A stretch of DNA of 64,000 nt from Gaiellales bacterium (GTDB taxonomy: Bacteria > Actinomycetota > Thermoleophilia > Gaiellales > JAICJC01): positions 1 through 64,000 of the forward strand of contig DASWRM010000069.1 of the NCBI GenBank assembly GCA_036403155.1, in the 5' to 3' direction. Below are positions 25,042 to 33,788 of the stretch, piece by piece (the first letter of the stretch is position 1; every line of letters starts with the position of its first letter). The position numbers were made by a program, and so were the translations under genes. The notes below the pieces were generated by a model. That model was not told where the DNA came from. It did not search any database and saw only the letters and a program-made list of their open reading frames with translations.

Positions 25042-25665
25042 GTGACGGCCGACGGCCATGTCCGGCTGGTCGCACGCGCCGCGGCTGCGGTCGACGACCG
25101 GCTTCCCGCGGCGCGCCGCGCTGCGCAGCACGCGATCGGCGTGCGGCCGTCCGGCCATAGCCTGCTGCGGCGCCTGGCCGACCGGGCGATCGACTGGCTT
25201 TCGCAGCTGATTCCGTCTCTGACCGTGTCGGGGAGCGCGGCGGGCCTGCTGGGATACGTCCTGCTCGCGGGAATCGTCGCGGCGGCCCTGCTCGTGGCGA
25301 TCCGCAGCCTCAGCGGCCGCCGTGGCCGCGCGCGCCGCGCCGGGGAATCGCGGCCCGCAGCGCCCGCCGCGGCCTTCGCCGACGCCCGCGCCGCGGCGCT
25401 TCGGCTCGCGCCGGCCGATCCGCTCGAGGCGCTCCGGGAGATCTATGCGGCGCTGCTGCGCGAGCTCGGCAGCCGGCGCGGGTGGCGCCCGCTCCCCGGC
25501 CGCAGCAACTGGGCGTTCGTGCGGCGGCTGGGGCCGGGCACGGGGCAGGGACGCGCACTGGCCGAGTGCACGCGCGTGTTCGAGGGCCGGGTGTACGGCT
25601 CGCAACCGGCGGACGAGGCGGACGTTCGGCGCGTGGACGAGCTGGCCGACGCGGTGCTCGCGTGA
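25042..25665 (+). CDS. DUF4129-domain membrane protein
   Basis: A 207-residue protein starting with GTG at 25042, one base after the previous stop. It has one central helix (about residues 60-85), a basic linker, then a C-terminal DUF4129-type domain (ADPLEALREIYAALLRELGSRRGW, then YG and DVRRVDELADAVLA). It ends in a GTGA overlap with the DUF4350 gene. DUF4129 proteins are regular partners of MoxR/DUF58 clusters. Confidence 0.8.
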   Translation: MTADGHVRLVARAAAAVDDRLPAARRAAQHAIGVRPSGHSLLRRLADRAIDWLSQLIPSLTVSGSAAGLLGYVLLAGIVAAALLVAIRSLSGRRGRARRAGESRPAAPAAAFADARAAALRLAPADPLEALREIYAALLRELGSRRGWRPLPGRSNWAFVRRLGPGTGQGRALAECTRVFEGRVYGSQPADEADVRRVDELADAVLA

Positions 25666-26651
25666 GCCGCAGCAGCGGGGCCGTCCTCGGCGTGCTGCTG
25701 CTGGTGCTCGTTGCCGGCGCCGTGCTGCTCGCCCCGCCCTCGGCCGATCCCGGCCCCAGCTTCAGGATCGAGGGCCGCGGCCCCTTCGGGCTGTCAGGCG
25801 TCGCTGAGGGGCTGCGAGCGGTCGGGATGGACGTCCAGCCGCGCGACCGCCCGACGCTGGCCGGAGGGCTATCGGTGATCGTCGACCCGCACGGCGTCAC
25901 GTCCGATGAGGCGGCGTCCTGGATGCGGTCGCTCCGCGCGGGCGCCACGCTCGTCTACGCGCCCGAGTCGCCCGACCCCTTCACGCGGGCGCTCGGCGTG
26001 TCGTTCACCCGCGGTGGAGAAGCGACGGCCGCGGCAGGCGCGGCCGCCTTCCCGGACATGTCGGTGCGGCTCGCATCGCGGTCCGGCATGCGGCTGCCGC
26101 CCGGCGCGACGAACGTCTACGCGACGCCCGCGGGCGACAGCGTCGCGGCGGCGATGGCGGTCGGCCGCGGAAGCGTGTGGCTGTTCGCCGACCCGGTCTG
26201 GTTCACGAACGTCGCCGCCGTCCAGGTCGGCCTGCCGATCCTGCTGCCGCTGGCGCAGTCGGCGGGCGGGCGGGTGAGCGTCGACAGCTACCACCAGTCC
26301 GCCTCCGGCCGCCTCGACGTGCTGCCGTACCTGCCGCCGTGGGTCCCACTGCTGCTCCTGGATGCGCTCGCCGCGGCGGCGCTCCTCCTGCTCGCCCTCG
26401 CGCGGCGCCCCGGCCCCGTGCGCCCGGTGCGTGAGGAGGAGCCGGGATATCTGGGCGACCTCGCGCCCAGCCTGGCCGGGTTGTACGCGCGAAGCGGCGA
26501 GCTCCGCGCGGTCACCGTCCCGCTCGCCAACGCCATCCGCCGCGAGCGCGGCTCCCGGGCGCAGCGGGTGGCCGAGCCGCTCGCCCGGCTGCGCGCGGCA
26601 TCCGACGTCCGCACCGCCGTGCAAGCTTGGCACGATGCGACCGAGGACTAG
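25662..26651 (+). CDS. DUF4350-domain membrane protein
   Basis: A 329-residue protein, GTG start at 25662. An N-terminal helix (AVLGVLLLVLVAGAVLLAPP) is followed by an extracytoplasmic Rossmann-like domain (about 45-215) that fits DUF4350, a second helix (about 228-248) and a cytoplasmic tail. It probably senses or scaffolds within the MoxR-DUF58 system; no enzyme motif is seen. The next gene, the MoxR ATPase, starts 3 bases after the stop. Confidence 0.8.
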   Translation: MSRSSGAVLGVLLLVLVAGAVLLAPPSADPGPSFRIEGRGPFGLSGVAEGLRAVGMDVQPRDRPTLAGGLSVIVDPHGVTSDEAASWMRSLRAGATLVYAPESPDPFTRALGVSFTRGGEATAAAGAAAFPDMSVRLASRSGMRLPPGATNVYATPAGDSVAAAMAVGRGSVWLFADPVWFTNVAAVQVGLPILLPLAQSAGGRVSVDSYHQSASGRLDVLPYLPPWVPLLLLDALAAAALLLLALARRPGPVRPVREEEPGYLGDLAPSLAGLYARSGELRAVTVPLANAIRRERGSRAQRVAEPLARLRAASDVRTAVQAWHDATED

Positions 26652-26654
26652 CGG

Positions 26655-27602
26655 GTGACGATCGAGGAGCTGTTCGCGCGGGGGCGCGAGGCGCTCGGGC
26701 GGGTGGTGGTCGGCAACGACGAGGCGGTCGACGCGATGCTCGCCGCGCTCGTGCTCGAGTCGCACGTGCTGATCGAGGGCCCGCCGGGCACCGCGAAGAC
26801 GCTGATGGTGCGCACGCTCGCGCGCGCGGCGGGCCTCGAGTTCGCGCGGATCCAGTTCACGCCCGACCTCATGCCAGCCGACCTGACCGGCACGATGGTG
26901 TTCCGGCCGAGCGACGCGACGTTCGAGCTGCGCCGCGGGCCGGTGTTCGCCTCGATGGTGCTCGCCGACGAGATCAACCGCACGCCGCCGAAGACCCAGG
27001 CGGCGCTGCTCGAGGCGATGGAGGAGGGGCAGGTGACGATCGAGGGGGAGACGCTCCCGCTGCCCCGCCCGTTCGTCGTCTGCGCGACCGAGAACCCGAT
27101 CGAGTTCGAGGGCACCTACCCGCTGCCCGAGGCACAGCTCGACCGCTTCCTCTTCAAGCTGCTCGTCGCCTACCCGGACGCCGAGTCCGAGCGCGAGATC
27201 CTGCGCCGCCACCAGGGCGGCTTCCGGTCGCGCGAGCTGGGGGCGATCGACGTGCCGGTGATGCTCGACTCGGCCGAGCTGCCCGCCCTCAGGGAGCAGG
27301 CGGCCGCGGTCGGCGTGGCGCCCGACGTGCTCGGCTACATCGTCGCGATCGCCCAGTGGCTGCGCTCCTCGGAGGACGTCAGCTTCGGCCCGAGCCCGCG
27401 CGGCTCGATCGGGCTCGTGCTGTCGGCGCGGGTCATGGCGGCCAGCCGCGGCGCGGCCTTCGTCACGCCCGACGACGTGCAGGCTCTGGCACGGGCGGTG
27501 ATGCGCCACCGCATCGTGCTCTCCGCCGACGCCGAGCTGAGCGGCCGCCGCCCCGACGACGTGGTCGATGCGGCGATCGAGGCGGTTCCGGTGCCGCGGT
27601 GA
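26655..27602 (+). CDS. MoxR-family AAA+ ATPase
   Basis: A 315-residue cytoplasmic ATPase of the MoxR/RavA type. Walker A is GPPGTAKT (about 42-49), Walker B VLADEINRTPPKTQAALLEAMEE, and sensor 1 lies in VCATENPIEFEGTYPLPEAQLDRF. Such proteins act as chaperones that activate VWA or DUF58 partner proteins, here the overlapping downstream gene. The start is GTG at 26655. Confidence 0.95.
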   Translation: MTIEELFARGREALGRVVVGNDEAVDAMLAALVLESHVLIEGPPGTAKTLMVRTLARAAGLEFARIQFTPDLMPADLTGTMVFRPSDATFELRRGPVFASMVLADEINRTPPKTQAALLEAMEEGQVTIEGETLPLPRPFVVCATENPIEFEGTYPLPEAQLDRFLFKLLVAYPDAESEREILRRHQGGFRSRELGAIDVPVMLDSAELPALREQAAAVGVAPDVLGYIVAIAQWLRSSEDVSFGPSPRGSIGLVLSARVMAASRGAAFVTPDDVQALARAVMRHRIVLSADAELSGRRPDDVVDAAIEAVPVPR

Positions 27603-28903
27603 TCACGCCGCGCGGTGTGGCGCCGTTTGGCATCGCCGCGCTCCTGACCCTGCTCGCGGCTCCGGCGGGCGCGTCCGGGCCGGTGTTCCTCGTTGCGACG
27701 CTGGTCGCCCTCGCCGTGGTCGGGTGGGACTGGCGCCAGGCGCGCGCGACGCCGCTGGAGGTCGAACGCGTCGCGTCCGGCCCCTTCTCGGTCGGCCGTG
27801 CGAACCTGGTGCAGCTGGTGGTGCGGACGCCGGCGAGACGGCTGGTCGTGGTGCGAATCGCCGACGGGCCACCTGAGAACTCGGACCTGTGGCCGCTCGA
27901 CCACCAGCTGACCGTGACCGACGCCGACGAGCTGGTGCTCGAGCTGGAGCTGGTGCCCCGCCGCCGCGGCCCGACGGTCTTTCCGGCGGCCGGGGCGCGC
28001 GTGCTGGGGCCGCATGGGCTCGCCTTCAGCCAGCGGCGGTTCCCGGCGACGGCTGTCGCGGCGGTGACATGGCCGGACGTGCTGCAGCTGCGCGACGAGC
28101 GGCTGCTGCCGTCGGGCCGCCGTGCGGGCGGCATGCGACAGGCACGCGTGGGTGATCGCGGCCGCGAGTTCGAAAGCCTGCGCGCGTACGTCCAGGGCGA
28201 CGAGTACCGCCGCATCTCGTGGAAGGCGACGGCGCGGCGGGGCAGCCCGGTGGTGGTGAACACGCAGCCCGAGCGCCGCCAGTCGCTGATCCTGGCGCTC
28301 GAGACCGGACGCCTGATGGCTGGTGGGGGCGGCGACGGCCTGGGCAAGCTCGACCGCGCGATCAACGCGGGCGTCATGCTGTCGGCGGCGGCGCGCGAGT
28401 TCGACGATGCGGTCGGGGCGCTGTCCTTCGACCAGCGCGCGCGGCGGGCGCTGCTACCGCAGGCGCGGGTCGGGCAGGTGCGCCGGGTGGTCGAGACGCT
28501 GGCGCCGCTCGAGGCCGGCCTCGTGGAGCCCGACTGGCCCCGCGGCCTGGCGGCGATCGCACGGCTCGGCACGCGCCGGTCGCTGGTGGTGCTGTTCTCC
28601 GACCTGCACTACGTCGAGACGGATCCCGGCCTGGCCGTCCGTCTCGGGACGCTCGCCCGCCGGCACGTCGTGCTGTTCGCATCGACGGTCGACCACGCGC
28701 TGAGCGAGCAGGCGGCCGTGCCGGTCGCCGACGAGGAGACGCTCTACCGGCGTGGCACGGCCACCGCCCTGCTCGAGCGGCGCCAACGTGCGGCGGCCGA
28801 GCTCGAGCGCCGCGGGGTGCACACGCTGGATGCTGCTCCGGCCGACCTGACGGCCGCCGTGGTCACACGCTTCCGGCTGATCCGCAGGCAGGGACTCGTG
28901 TGA
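27599..28903 (+). CDS. DUF58 (VWA-like) membrane protein
   Basis: A 434-residue protein with two N-terminal helices (about 8-45), a beta-rich region, and the DUF58 core around GDRGREFESLRAYVQGDEYRRISWKATARRG. A VWA-like fold follows (LILALETGRLM, VVLFSDLHYVE), with an incomplete metal-binding pattern. The GTG start overlaps the MoxR stop (GTGA), which ties it to the ATPase as the presumed client. It is the last gene of the operon that begins with RDD. Confidence 0.9.
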   Translation: MITPRGVAPFGIAALLTLLAAPAGASGPVFLVATLVALAVVGWDWRQARATPLEVERVASGPFSVGRANLVQLVVRTPARRLVVVRIADGPPENSDLWPLDHQLTVTDADELVLELELVPRRRGPTVFPAAGARVLGPHGLAFSQRRFPATAVAAVTWPDVLQLRDERLLPSGRRAGGMRQARVGDRGREFESLRAYVQGDEYRRISWKATARRGSPVVVNTQPERRQSLILALETGRLMAGGGGDGLGKLDRAINAGVMLSAAAREFDDAVGALSFDQRARRALLPQARVGQVRRVVETLAPLEAGLVEPDWPRGLAAIARLGTRRSLVVLFSDLHYVETDPGLAVRLGTLARRHVVLFASTVDHALSEQAAVPVADEETLYRRGTATALLERRQRAAAELERRGVHTLDAAPADLTAAVVTRFRLIRRQGLV

Positions 28904-28950
28904 GCCCGGTCGTGTAGATGCGACCAGGCCCCGCGAGCCGGTCCCGCCCG

Positions 28951-30804
28951 CTACCGCCGGACGGCGGGCGCGGTCTTCGGTGAGGCGGCAGGCGCTCGGG
29001 ACGTCTCGCTCGCGCGCTCGACCACCTCGAGCATGACGCCGTCCGGGTCACGCACGTAGAACACCAGCGCGCCCGACCAGTCGGATCCGTCGTCGGGAAG
29101 CAGCACCGGCTCGGAGAGCGGCTCCATCCCGGCCGCGACCAGCCGCGCGTGCACCGCGCGCGCGTCGTCCACCCGCAGGCCGACGTGCACGCCGCCGAGC
29201 CGCTGGCCTGAGCCCGAGGACGGGCGTGGCCTCGGGGACCGGTACTCGAGCAGTTCGAGCACGCGGCTGCCCGCCTCCACGTCGGCGTAGTCGACCACCG
29301 CGCCGGGGATGCCGGTCATGCGCTCGATCAGCTCGGGCTCCAGCCGGCCGCGGTCGCGCACCGTCAGCCCCAGCACGTCCTGGTAGAACTCGAGCGAGCG
29401 GTCGAGATCGCCGACCGTGAACGACACGTGGTCGAGGCCGCAGGTACGCGCCTCGGCCCGCAGTCGCGCCGGGATGCGGTCCCTGCGCAGCACGTCGTCC
29501 AGCGTCTCGCGCCGGCGGATCGTCTCGACGGTGGGCCCGCTGACGAGCACCGTCGCGGGGCGCGGCATGCTGTTGAAGTTGCCGGCGAGCGTCTCCTCGT
29601 AGGCGCCGGTGGCCAGGAACCCGAGCACGTCGCCGGCGGCGATCCCGGCCGGCACGCGCGCGTCCGGCGTGATCGTGTCGAACCCGCAGCTGATACCGAC
29701 CACGTCCGCCGTGATTGAGTCGCCGTCGGCCGGCGCGGCCGGCACCGGATCCCACCTGCTGTGCTCCCACGTCGTGTCGCTCAGCAGCACCTCGGAGGTG
29801 TCGCATCCGACCCACACCCGCTCGACCGGCGCGGCCTGCCGCTTCACGTGCAGCACGCGCGACAGGTGCAGGCCGGCGCTGCCGTAGACCGCGCGCCCCG
29901 GCTCGATCTCGACAGCGATGCCGTCCGGGTCGATGCCCGCCGCGCGCAGGCCGTCCGCGAGCCCGCCGGCGAGAGCCTCGGCATAGCGCTCGGGTGAGGG
30001 TGCGCCGGCCGGCTCTCGCAGCGCCCGCCCGGTGGGGTCTCCGGGGAAGGAATAGCCGCCGCCCAGGTCGATCTCGAGCGGCCGCCAGCCGCCCATCGCC
30101 TCAGCCACCGCGCCCGCCAGCCGCCCGACGCGCTCGGCATGCAGCCGGAACGGCGCCGGGTCGGCGGTGTGCCGGCCGAGGTGCGCGTGCACGCCGGTGA
30201 CGCGCAGGGCGGACAGGTCGGCGTCGCCCAGGCGCGCCAGGTCGGACGTCGGGATGCCGGGCTTGTACGCGTCGGCGACGTGTCCCAAGGGCTCATGCTC
30301 CGTGAACTCGCTGACCGCTTCGACGTCCGTCATGTCCGGGCGCAACCGCAGGCGCACCTGCGCGACGACGTTGCGCTCGCGCGCCGTGCGGGCGGCCAGC
30401 TCCAGCTCCTCGATGCTGTCGACGGTCAGCCGGGCGCCGGCGTCGATGGCACGATCGATCAGCTCCGGCGACTTGGTCGAGCCGTTCACCGAGATCAGCG
30501 ACGGATCGACGTGCGCCCGCAATGCGATCTCGAGCTCGCTCGCGCCGTACACGTCGCAGCCGGCGCCCTCGTCGTTCAGGATGCGGCGCAGAGCGATGCT
30601 CGGATTCGCCTTCAGGGATACGAGCACTCGGGCCGGCCCGTGGCGCCACCCGGCCGCCATCGCGCGCTGCCAGGCGCGCACGTTCGCGCGGAGCTGCGTC
30701 TCGGAGATCACGTACAGTGGCGTGCCGAAGCGCTCCGCCAGGTCGGACGCGGCGACGCCCTCGACCAGCAGCCGGCCTGCCTCGACCCGGATCGGCTCGT
30801 CCAT
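28951..30804 (-). CDS. Fusion: PLP-dependent (DAP/Orn type) decarboxylase plus VOC/glyoxalase domain
   Basis: A 617-residue two-domain protein in one uninterrupted frame. Residues about 20-440 form a LysA-like fold-III decarboxylase: PLP lysine Lys65 in VSLKANPS, glycine loop EIDLGGGYSFPG, EIEPGRAVYG, catalytic-type Cys in VVGISCGFDT, and GAYEETLAGNFN. The usual HIGSQ is HLGRHT, and CESGD is CGFDT, so the substrate may not be diaminopimelate. From residue 455 there is a VOC domain like methylmalonyl-CoA epimerase, with metal-ligand positions LDHVSF, LELLEY, GGVHVGL and VMLEVVE all present. No other lysine gene is adjacent. Confidence 0.88.
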   Translation of the reverse strand: MDEPIRVEAGRLLVEGVAASDLAERFGTPLYVISETQLRANVRAWQRAMAAGWRHGPARVLVSLKANPSIALRRILNDEGAGCDVYGASELEIALRAHVDPSLISVNGSTKSPELIDRAIDAGARLTVDSIEELELAARTARERNVVAQVRLRLRPDMTDVEAVSEFTEHEPLGHVADAYKPGIPTSDLARLGDADLSALRVTGVHAHLGRHTADPAPFRLHAERVGRLAGAVAEAMGGWRPLEIDLGGGYSFPGDPTGRALREPAGAPSPERYAEALAGGLADGLRAAGIDPDGIAVEIEPGRAVYGSAGLHLSRVLHVKRQAAPVERVWVGCDTSEVLLSDTTWEHSRWDPVPAAPADGDSITADVVGISCGFDTITPDARVPAGIAAGDVLGFLATGAYEETLAGNFNSMPRPATVLVSGPTVETIRRRETLDDVLRRDRIPARLRAEARTCGLDHVSFTVGDLDRSLEFYQDVLGLTVRDRGRLEPELIERMTGIPGAVVDYADVEAGSRVLELLEYRSPRPRPSSGSGQRLGGVHVGLRVDDARAVHARLVAAGMEPLSEPVLLPDDGSDWSGALVFYVRDPDGVMLEVVERASETSRAPAASPKTAPAVRR

Positions 30805-30836
30805 GGGTCGAGCGTACCTGTGCTGCCGGCGTGGTG

Positions 30837-31565
30837 CTAGGCGCTTCGGCGGAACAGCCGGCGCCAGCGCGACGTCTGCTCCTCTGCCTCGCGGGCCTCG
30901 CGCTCGGCGGCGAGCTGGTGCAGGATCGAGAAGTCGGCCGTGCCGCCGCCGGGCCGTGCGGTCGTGACCTTCCGGAGCTTGGCGCGGTCGGCGCCGCTGA
31001 TGGCGATGAACATGCAGCCGACGTGCCGCTGACCGGCCGACTCGGTGACGCGGGCGACACGCACCTCCGCCTCGACCACAGTGGCGAAGAAGCGGCCGGT
31101 GAACTGCAGCCGGTCGCCCTGGCGGAGCAGCCGGCGCGTGAGGAGCGCGACGCCACTGTCCGAGACGTCGAGGATCGAGCCCTCGACCACGTCGCCGTCG
31201 ACGACGTCCTGGCAGTTCACGGCGACCAGCCGGGCATGGCCGCCAAGCGGCGTGCGGTCGGCCTGCCGGTGGCGCTCGTCCAGGCGGATGCCGCGGGCGC
31301 GCAGCACGACGAGGGCGTGCTCGGGCGTGTGGTATGCGGCGGATTCGATGCCGAACCGGACGATCCAGGGGCGCAGGTCGTCGCCGTGGACGCGCGCCAC
31401 GATCTCGCCGCCCTCTCCGATGCGCAACCGCTCGGCGGTCACCGTCAGCCGTGTGCCGTCATGCGAGGTGGGGGTCAGCTCGAGCTCCCGGTCGTGCTCG
31501 TCGAACCCGGTGAACGGTTCGCCCGCGAGCCGCGAGACCGCCTGCGTCATGGTCAGCCGTGCCAT
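30837..31565 (-). CDS. PilZ-domain protein (probable c-di-GMP effector)
   Basis: A 242-residue cytoplasmic protein. A soluble N-terminal domain (to about 110) precedes a PilZ domain (about 112-215) with the R-x-x-x-R arm (RHQADRTP) and the DxSxxG motif (ILDVSDSGVALL) that bind cyclic di-GMP. Its C-terminus is a charged helix. The ATG at 31565 is preferred; another Met lies 5 codons in. It is similar in layout to the PilZ protein at 49305. Confidence 0.85.
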   Translation of the reverse strand: MARLTMTQAVSRLAGEPFTGFDEHDRELELTPTSHDGTRLTVTAERLRIGEGGEIVARVHGDDLRPWIVRFGIESAAYHTPEHALVVLRARGIRLDERHRQADRTPLGGHARLVAVNCQDVVDGDVVEGSILDVSDSGVALLTRRLLRQGDRLQFTGRFFATVVEAEVRVARVTESAGQRHVGCMFIAISGADRAKLRKVTTARPGGGTADFSILHQLAAEREAREAEEQTSRWRRLFRRSA

Positions 31566-31580
31566 ACCGAGCAGGTATCG

Positions 31581-31627
31581 GCAGCGGCCGCCGAGTCCTG
31601 AACCGCGGGCCCGGCGGCCGTCGCTGC
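31581..31627 (-). terminator. Hairpin between cupin and PilZ genes
   Basis: GCAGCG-GCCGCCG (31581-31593) pairs with CGGCGGC (31612-31618) and CGCTGC (31622-31627), with a 3-base bulge. It lies just downstream of the cupin stop on the minus strand, so it is a plausible terminator. Confidence 0.4.
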
Positions 31628-31636
31628 GGCTGCGCG

Positions 31637-32011
31637 CTACGCGGGCTTGGCGTAGCGGGCGACGCCCGTGAAGTCGACCGCGACACAGGGCTCGTCGCCG
31701 ACCGTCCAGGCGTCGTGCCCGGCGGGGATCACCGCGGCGTCTCCGGGGCCGAGCTCGCCCTCCGTGCCATCCTCCATGAGGATGTGCATCCTTCCCGAGA
31801 GGATGTAGAGGCTGTGGTGAGCCTGGCAGGAATCGGTGCCGGCGATCGGCTTGACGTCCTGCGACCATCGCCAGCCCGGCTCGAAGATGCCCTTGCCTGC
31901 GGTCGTCTCGCCGAGCTGCAGCACGGCCATCGACCCGTGCGCGGCGAACGGCCGTGTCTCGTCGGGCTGGTCGAAGCTCTTGACGGACAGGCCCGTCTCG
32001 GTGGCGGACAT
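31637..32011 (-). CDS. Cupin-domain protein
   Basis: A 124-residue single-domain cupin. The first motif is SCQAHHSLYILSGRMHILMEDG and the second GDAAVIPAGHDAWTVGDEP; metal-ligand histidines are present in both. The ATG at 32011 has GGGAGG at good spacing. Small cupins of this kind bind metabolites or act as isomerases or dioxygenases, and nothing here selects among these. It is a monocistronic unit judging by flanking gaps and the hairpin behind it. Confidence 0.85.
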   Translation of the reverse strand: MSATETGLSVKSFDQPDETRPFAAHGSMAVLQLGETTAGKGIFEPGWRWSQDVKPIAGTDSCQAHHSLYILSGRMHILMEDGTEGELGPGDAAVIPAGHDAWTVGDEPCVAVDFTGVARYAKPA

Positions 32012-32097
32012 GTGCGACCTCCCTCGGTCGGTGTCGTGGACGCGACGATCCTACGCCTTAGTGACGGTTGGCACACAGGCGTCCGTGGGAGGCGCGA

Positions 32098-32721
32098 CTA
32101 CCAGCGGTCGCGGTGCACGACGTCGGCTACGGGCCGCCGCTTCGCCGGACGGAATTCCGTGCCCACGGCATGCGCCACGGGGATCAAGCCGACCTGCGTG
32201 ATCCGGTCGAACGGGATGCCGAGCAGCTCGGCGACCTCCCGCTCGTAGTCGAGGTGATACGTCGTGAAGACGCTCCCCAGGCCGTGCAGCCGGGCCGCCA
32301 GCTGGAAGCTCCACGACGCCTGGATCACCGAGCCGTAGAGCGCGGCCAGCTCGCTCGGTGGCTGTCCCTCAGGGCGCCCCTCGACGCACGGGATCAGGTG
32401 CACGGGCACGCGGTGCAGCACCCGGGCGAGGTGGCGTGACGATGCTGCCCCCGGCGGCTCCGGTTCGGGCGGGTCCTCGTCGAGCGGAGCCGGCGCGTAG
32501 TCGTCCCACGCCCGCCGGTACCAGGACGCGACGGCCTCGCGCAGCTGAGGGTCGGTGACCACGACGAAGTGCCAGTGCTGCTGGTTCACGGAGGTGGGCG
32601 CCTGCACGGCGATCTCCAGGCACCGTGTGACGGTCGCGTCGTCCACGGGCCGCTCGAGGTCGAGGCGTCGGCGCACCGACCGCGTGGTGGTGAGCAGCTG
32701 TTCGGGGGTCAGGTCGAGCAC
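32098..32721 (-). CDS. Nitroreductase-family FMN-dependent oxidoreductase
   Basis: A 207-residue flavoprotein. TTTRSVRRRLDLERPV and APTSVNQQHWHFVVVTD match the FMN-binding N-terminal pattern, and FTTYHLDYEREVAELLGIP the C-terminal part of the nitroreductase fold. The start GTG at 32721 is one base after the PAC2 stop, so the two genes form an operon. It may reduce nitro, quinone or other electrophilic compounds; the physiological substrate is unknown. Confidence 0.88.
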   Translation of the reverse strand: MLDLTPEQLLTTTRSVRRRLDLERPVDDATVTRCLEIAVQAPTSVNQQHWHFVVVTDPQLREAVASWYRRAWDDYAPAPLDEDPPEPEPPGAASSRHLARVLHRVPVHLIPCVEGRPEGQPPSELAALYGSVIQASWSFQLAARLHGLGSVFTTYHLDYEREVAELLGIPFDRITQVGLIPVAHAVGTEFRPAKRRPVADVVHRDRW

Positions 32722-32722
32722 G

Positions 32723-33586
32723 TCACCCGTCGGTCTCGCCGCTCTCCGTCCGGCCGCGGAGGAACCGCTGGATCTCGCGTGCGAGCTCGTCGCCGGAGGG
32801 CAGGCGCTCCTCGTCGATGCTCCCGCCCACCGACTCGAGCTGGTCGACCGTCTGCTTGAGCATCGAGTCCGAGCGCACGGCGGCGTCGTAGCGCGCGCGC
32901 TGGTCGCGCTCCTCGTCGTGGAGCCCGCCCATCGAGACGTCGATCGCGAGGTGGGCGGACAGCCGCTCGAGCAGCGCGATGCTCGCGGCCGCGTAGCCGA
33001 TGCTCGCGTACGGGGGCACCTGCGCGAAGAACCCGACAGACGGAATGCCGGTCGACGAGACCGCCATCTCCAGTGCGGACAACACCGCCGAGGGCACCCG
33101 CAGCAGCCCCTCGGGTCCGCGTGCCGTTCCGGGGGCGAGCAGGTCGTCCTCGGAGGCGGTGGTCATGACGGGCACCGGCATCGTGTGCGCGACGGCGCCG
33201 GGCACGGATCCGAGGCTGACCCACTGCGAGACGCCCAGCGAGGTGCAGAGGCCGGCGACGTCCTCGGCCAGCTCACGCCATCGAAGGTCGGGCTCCGCGC
33301 CGGTGAAGATCAGCAGGTCACGGTCATCGACGGTGGTGTGGCGGATGGCGAGCTCGGGCCAGTGCAGCGCGGAGAGCCGGCCGTCGATCACGTCGAGGAC
33401 GGGCCGGCGAGAGCGGTAGTCGAAGATGGCGTCGGGGTCGAAGGTGGCGATCGGCGTCGCCTCCGCGGCGAGCACTGCGACGGCGCTCGAGGCCGCCTCG
33501 GCGGCGTCCACCCAGCCGTCGAACGAGGCGATCAGCACCGGGTCGTGCAGCGGCGGGGGATCGTCGACCAGGCGGTGCAGCGGCAT
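32723..33586 (-). CDS. PAC2-family protein (proteasome assembly chaperone-like)
   Basis: A 287-residue soluble protein of the PAC2 family common in actinobacteria. LIASFDGWVDAAEAASSAV at the N-terminus, WVSLGSVPGAVAHTMPVPVM in the middle and PSVGFFAQVPPYA are characteristic. The C-terminal 70 residues are helical. Bacterial members lack a settled function. It is first in an operon with the nitroreductase. The start ATG has no ribosome site. Confidence 0.85.
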   Translation of the reverse strand: MPLHRLVDDPPPLHDPVLIASFDGWVDAAEAASSAVAVLAAEATPIATFDPDAIFDYRSRRPVLDVIDGRLSALHWPELAIRHTTVDDRDLLIFTGAEPDLRWRELAEDVAGLCTSLGVSQWVSLGSVPGAVAHTMPVPVMTTASEDDLLAPGTARGPEGLLRVPSAVLSALEMAVSSTGIPSVGFFAQVPPYASIGYAAASIALLERLSAHLAIDVSMGGLHDEERDQRARYDAAVRSDSMLKQTVDQLESVGGSIDEERLPSGDELAREIQRFLRGRTESGETDG

Positions 33587-33636
33587 CGGGGGAGCATAGG
33601 GGATCGACGGGTTCTGCCCAGTCTCTGCCGACCGTC

Positions 33637-33733
33637 ACGGAACGCGCTCGAATGGCTCACGCCACCCGTCACGGGCTCAGAGCCCGACTCGGCGACCGTG
33701 GCGAACCGGCACCGTGGTGTGACATCTCGTCAC
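33637..33733. repeat. Intergenic region with a diverged copy of the GTGAC/GTCAC repeat
   Basis: Within the 202 bases between the divergent PAC2 and PhzF genes. CGGGCTCAGAGCCC followed by GAC (33672 on) matches the start of the 10.2 kb repeat (CGGGGTCAAAGCCCC, GAC) with a few changes. GTGAC-ATCTC-GTCAC (33719-33733) closely matches GTGACACTCTCGTCAC at 10150. Several further GTCAC half-sites occur. Promoters for both genes must also lie here. Confidence 0.5.
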
Positions 33734-33788
33734 GGCCCCGTTGCGCCGGCCGTGGGGCGGTCGCAGGCCGTCGGCTACAGTCGCGCCC

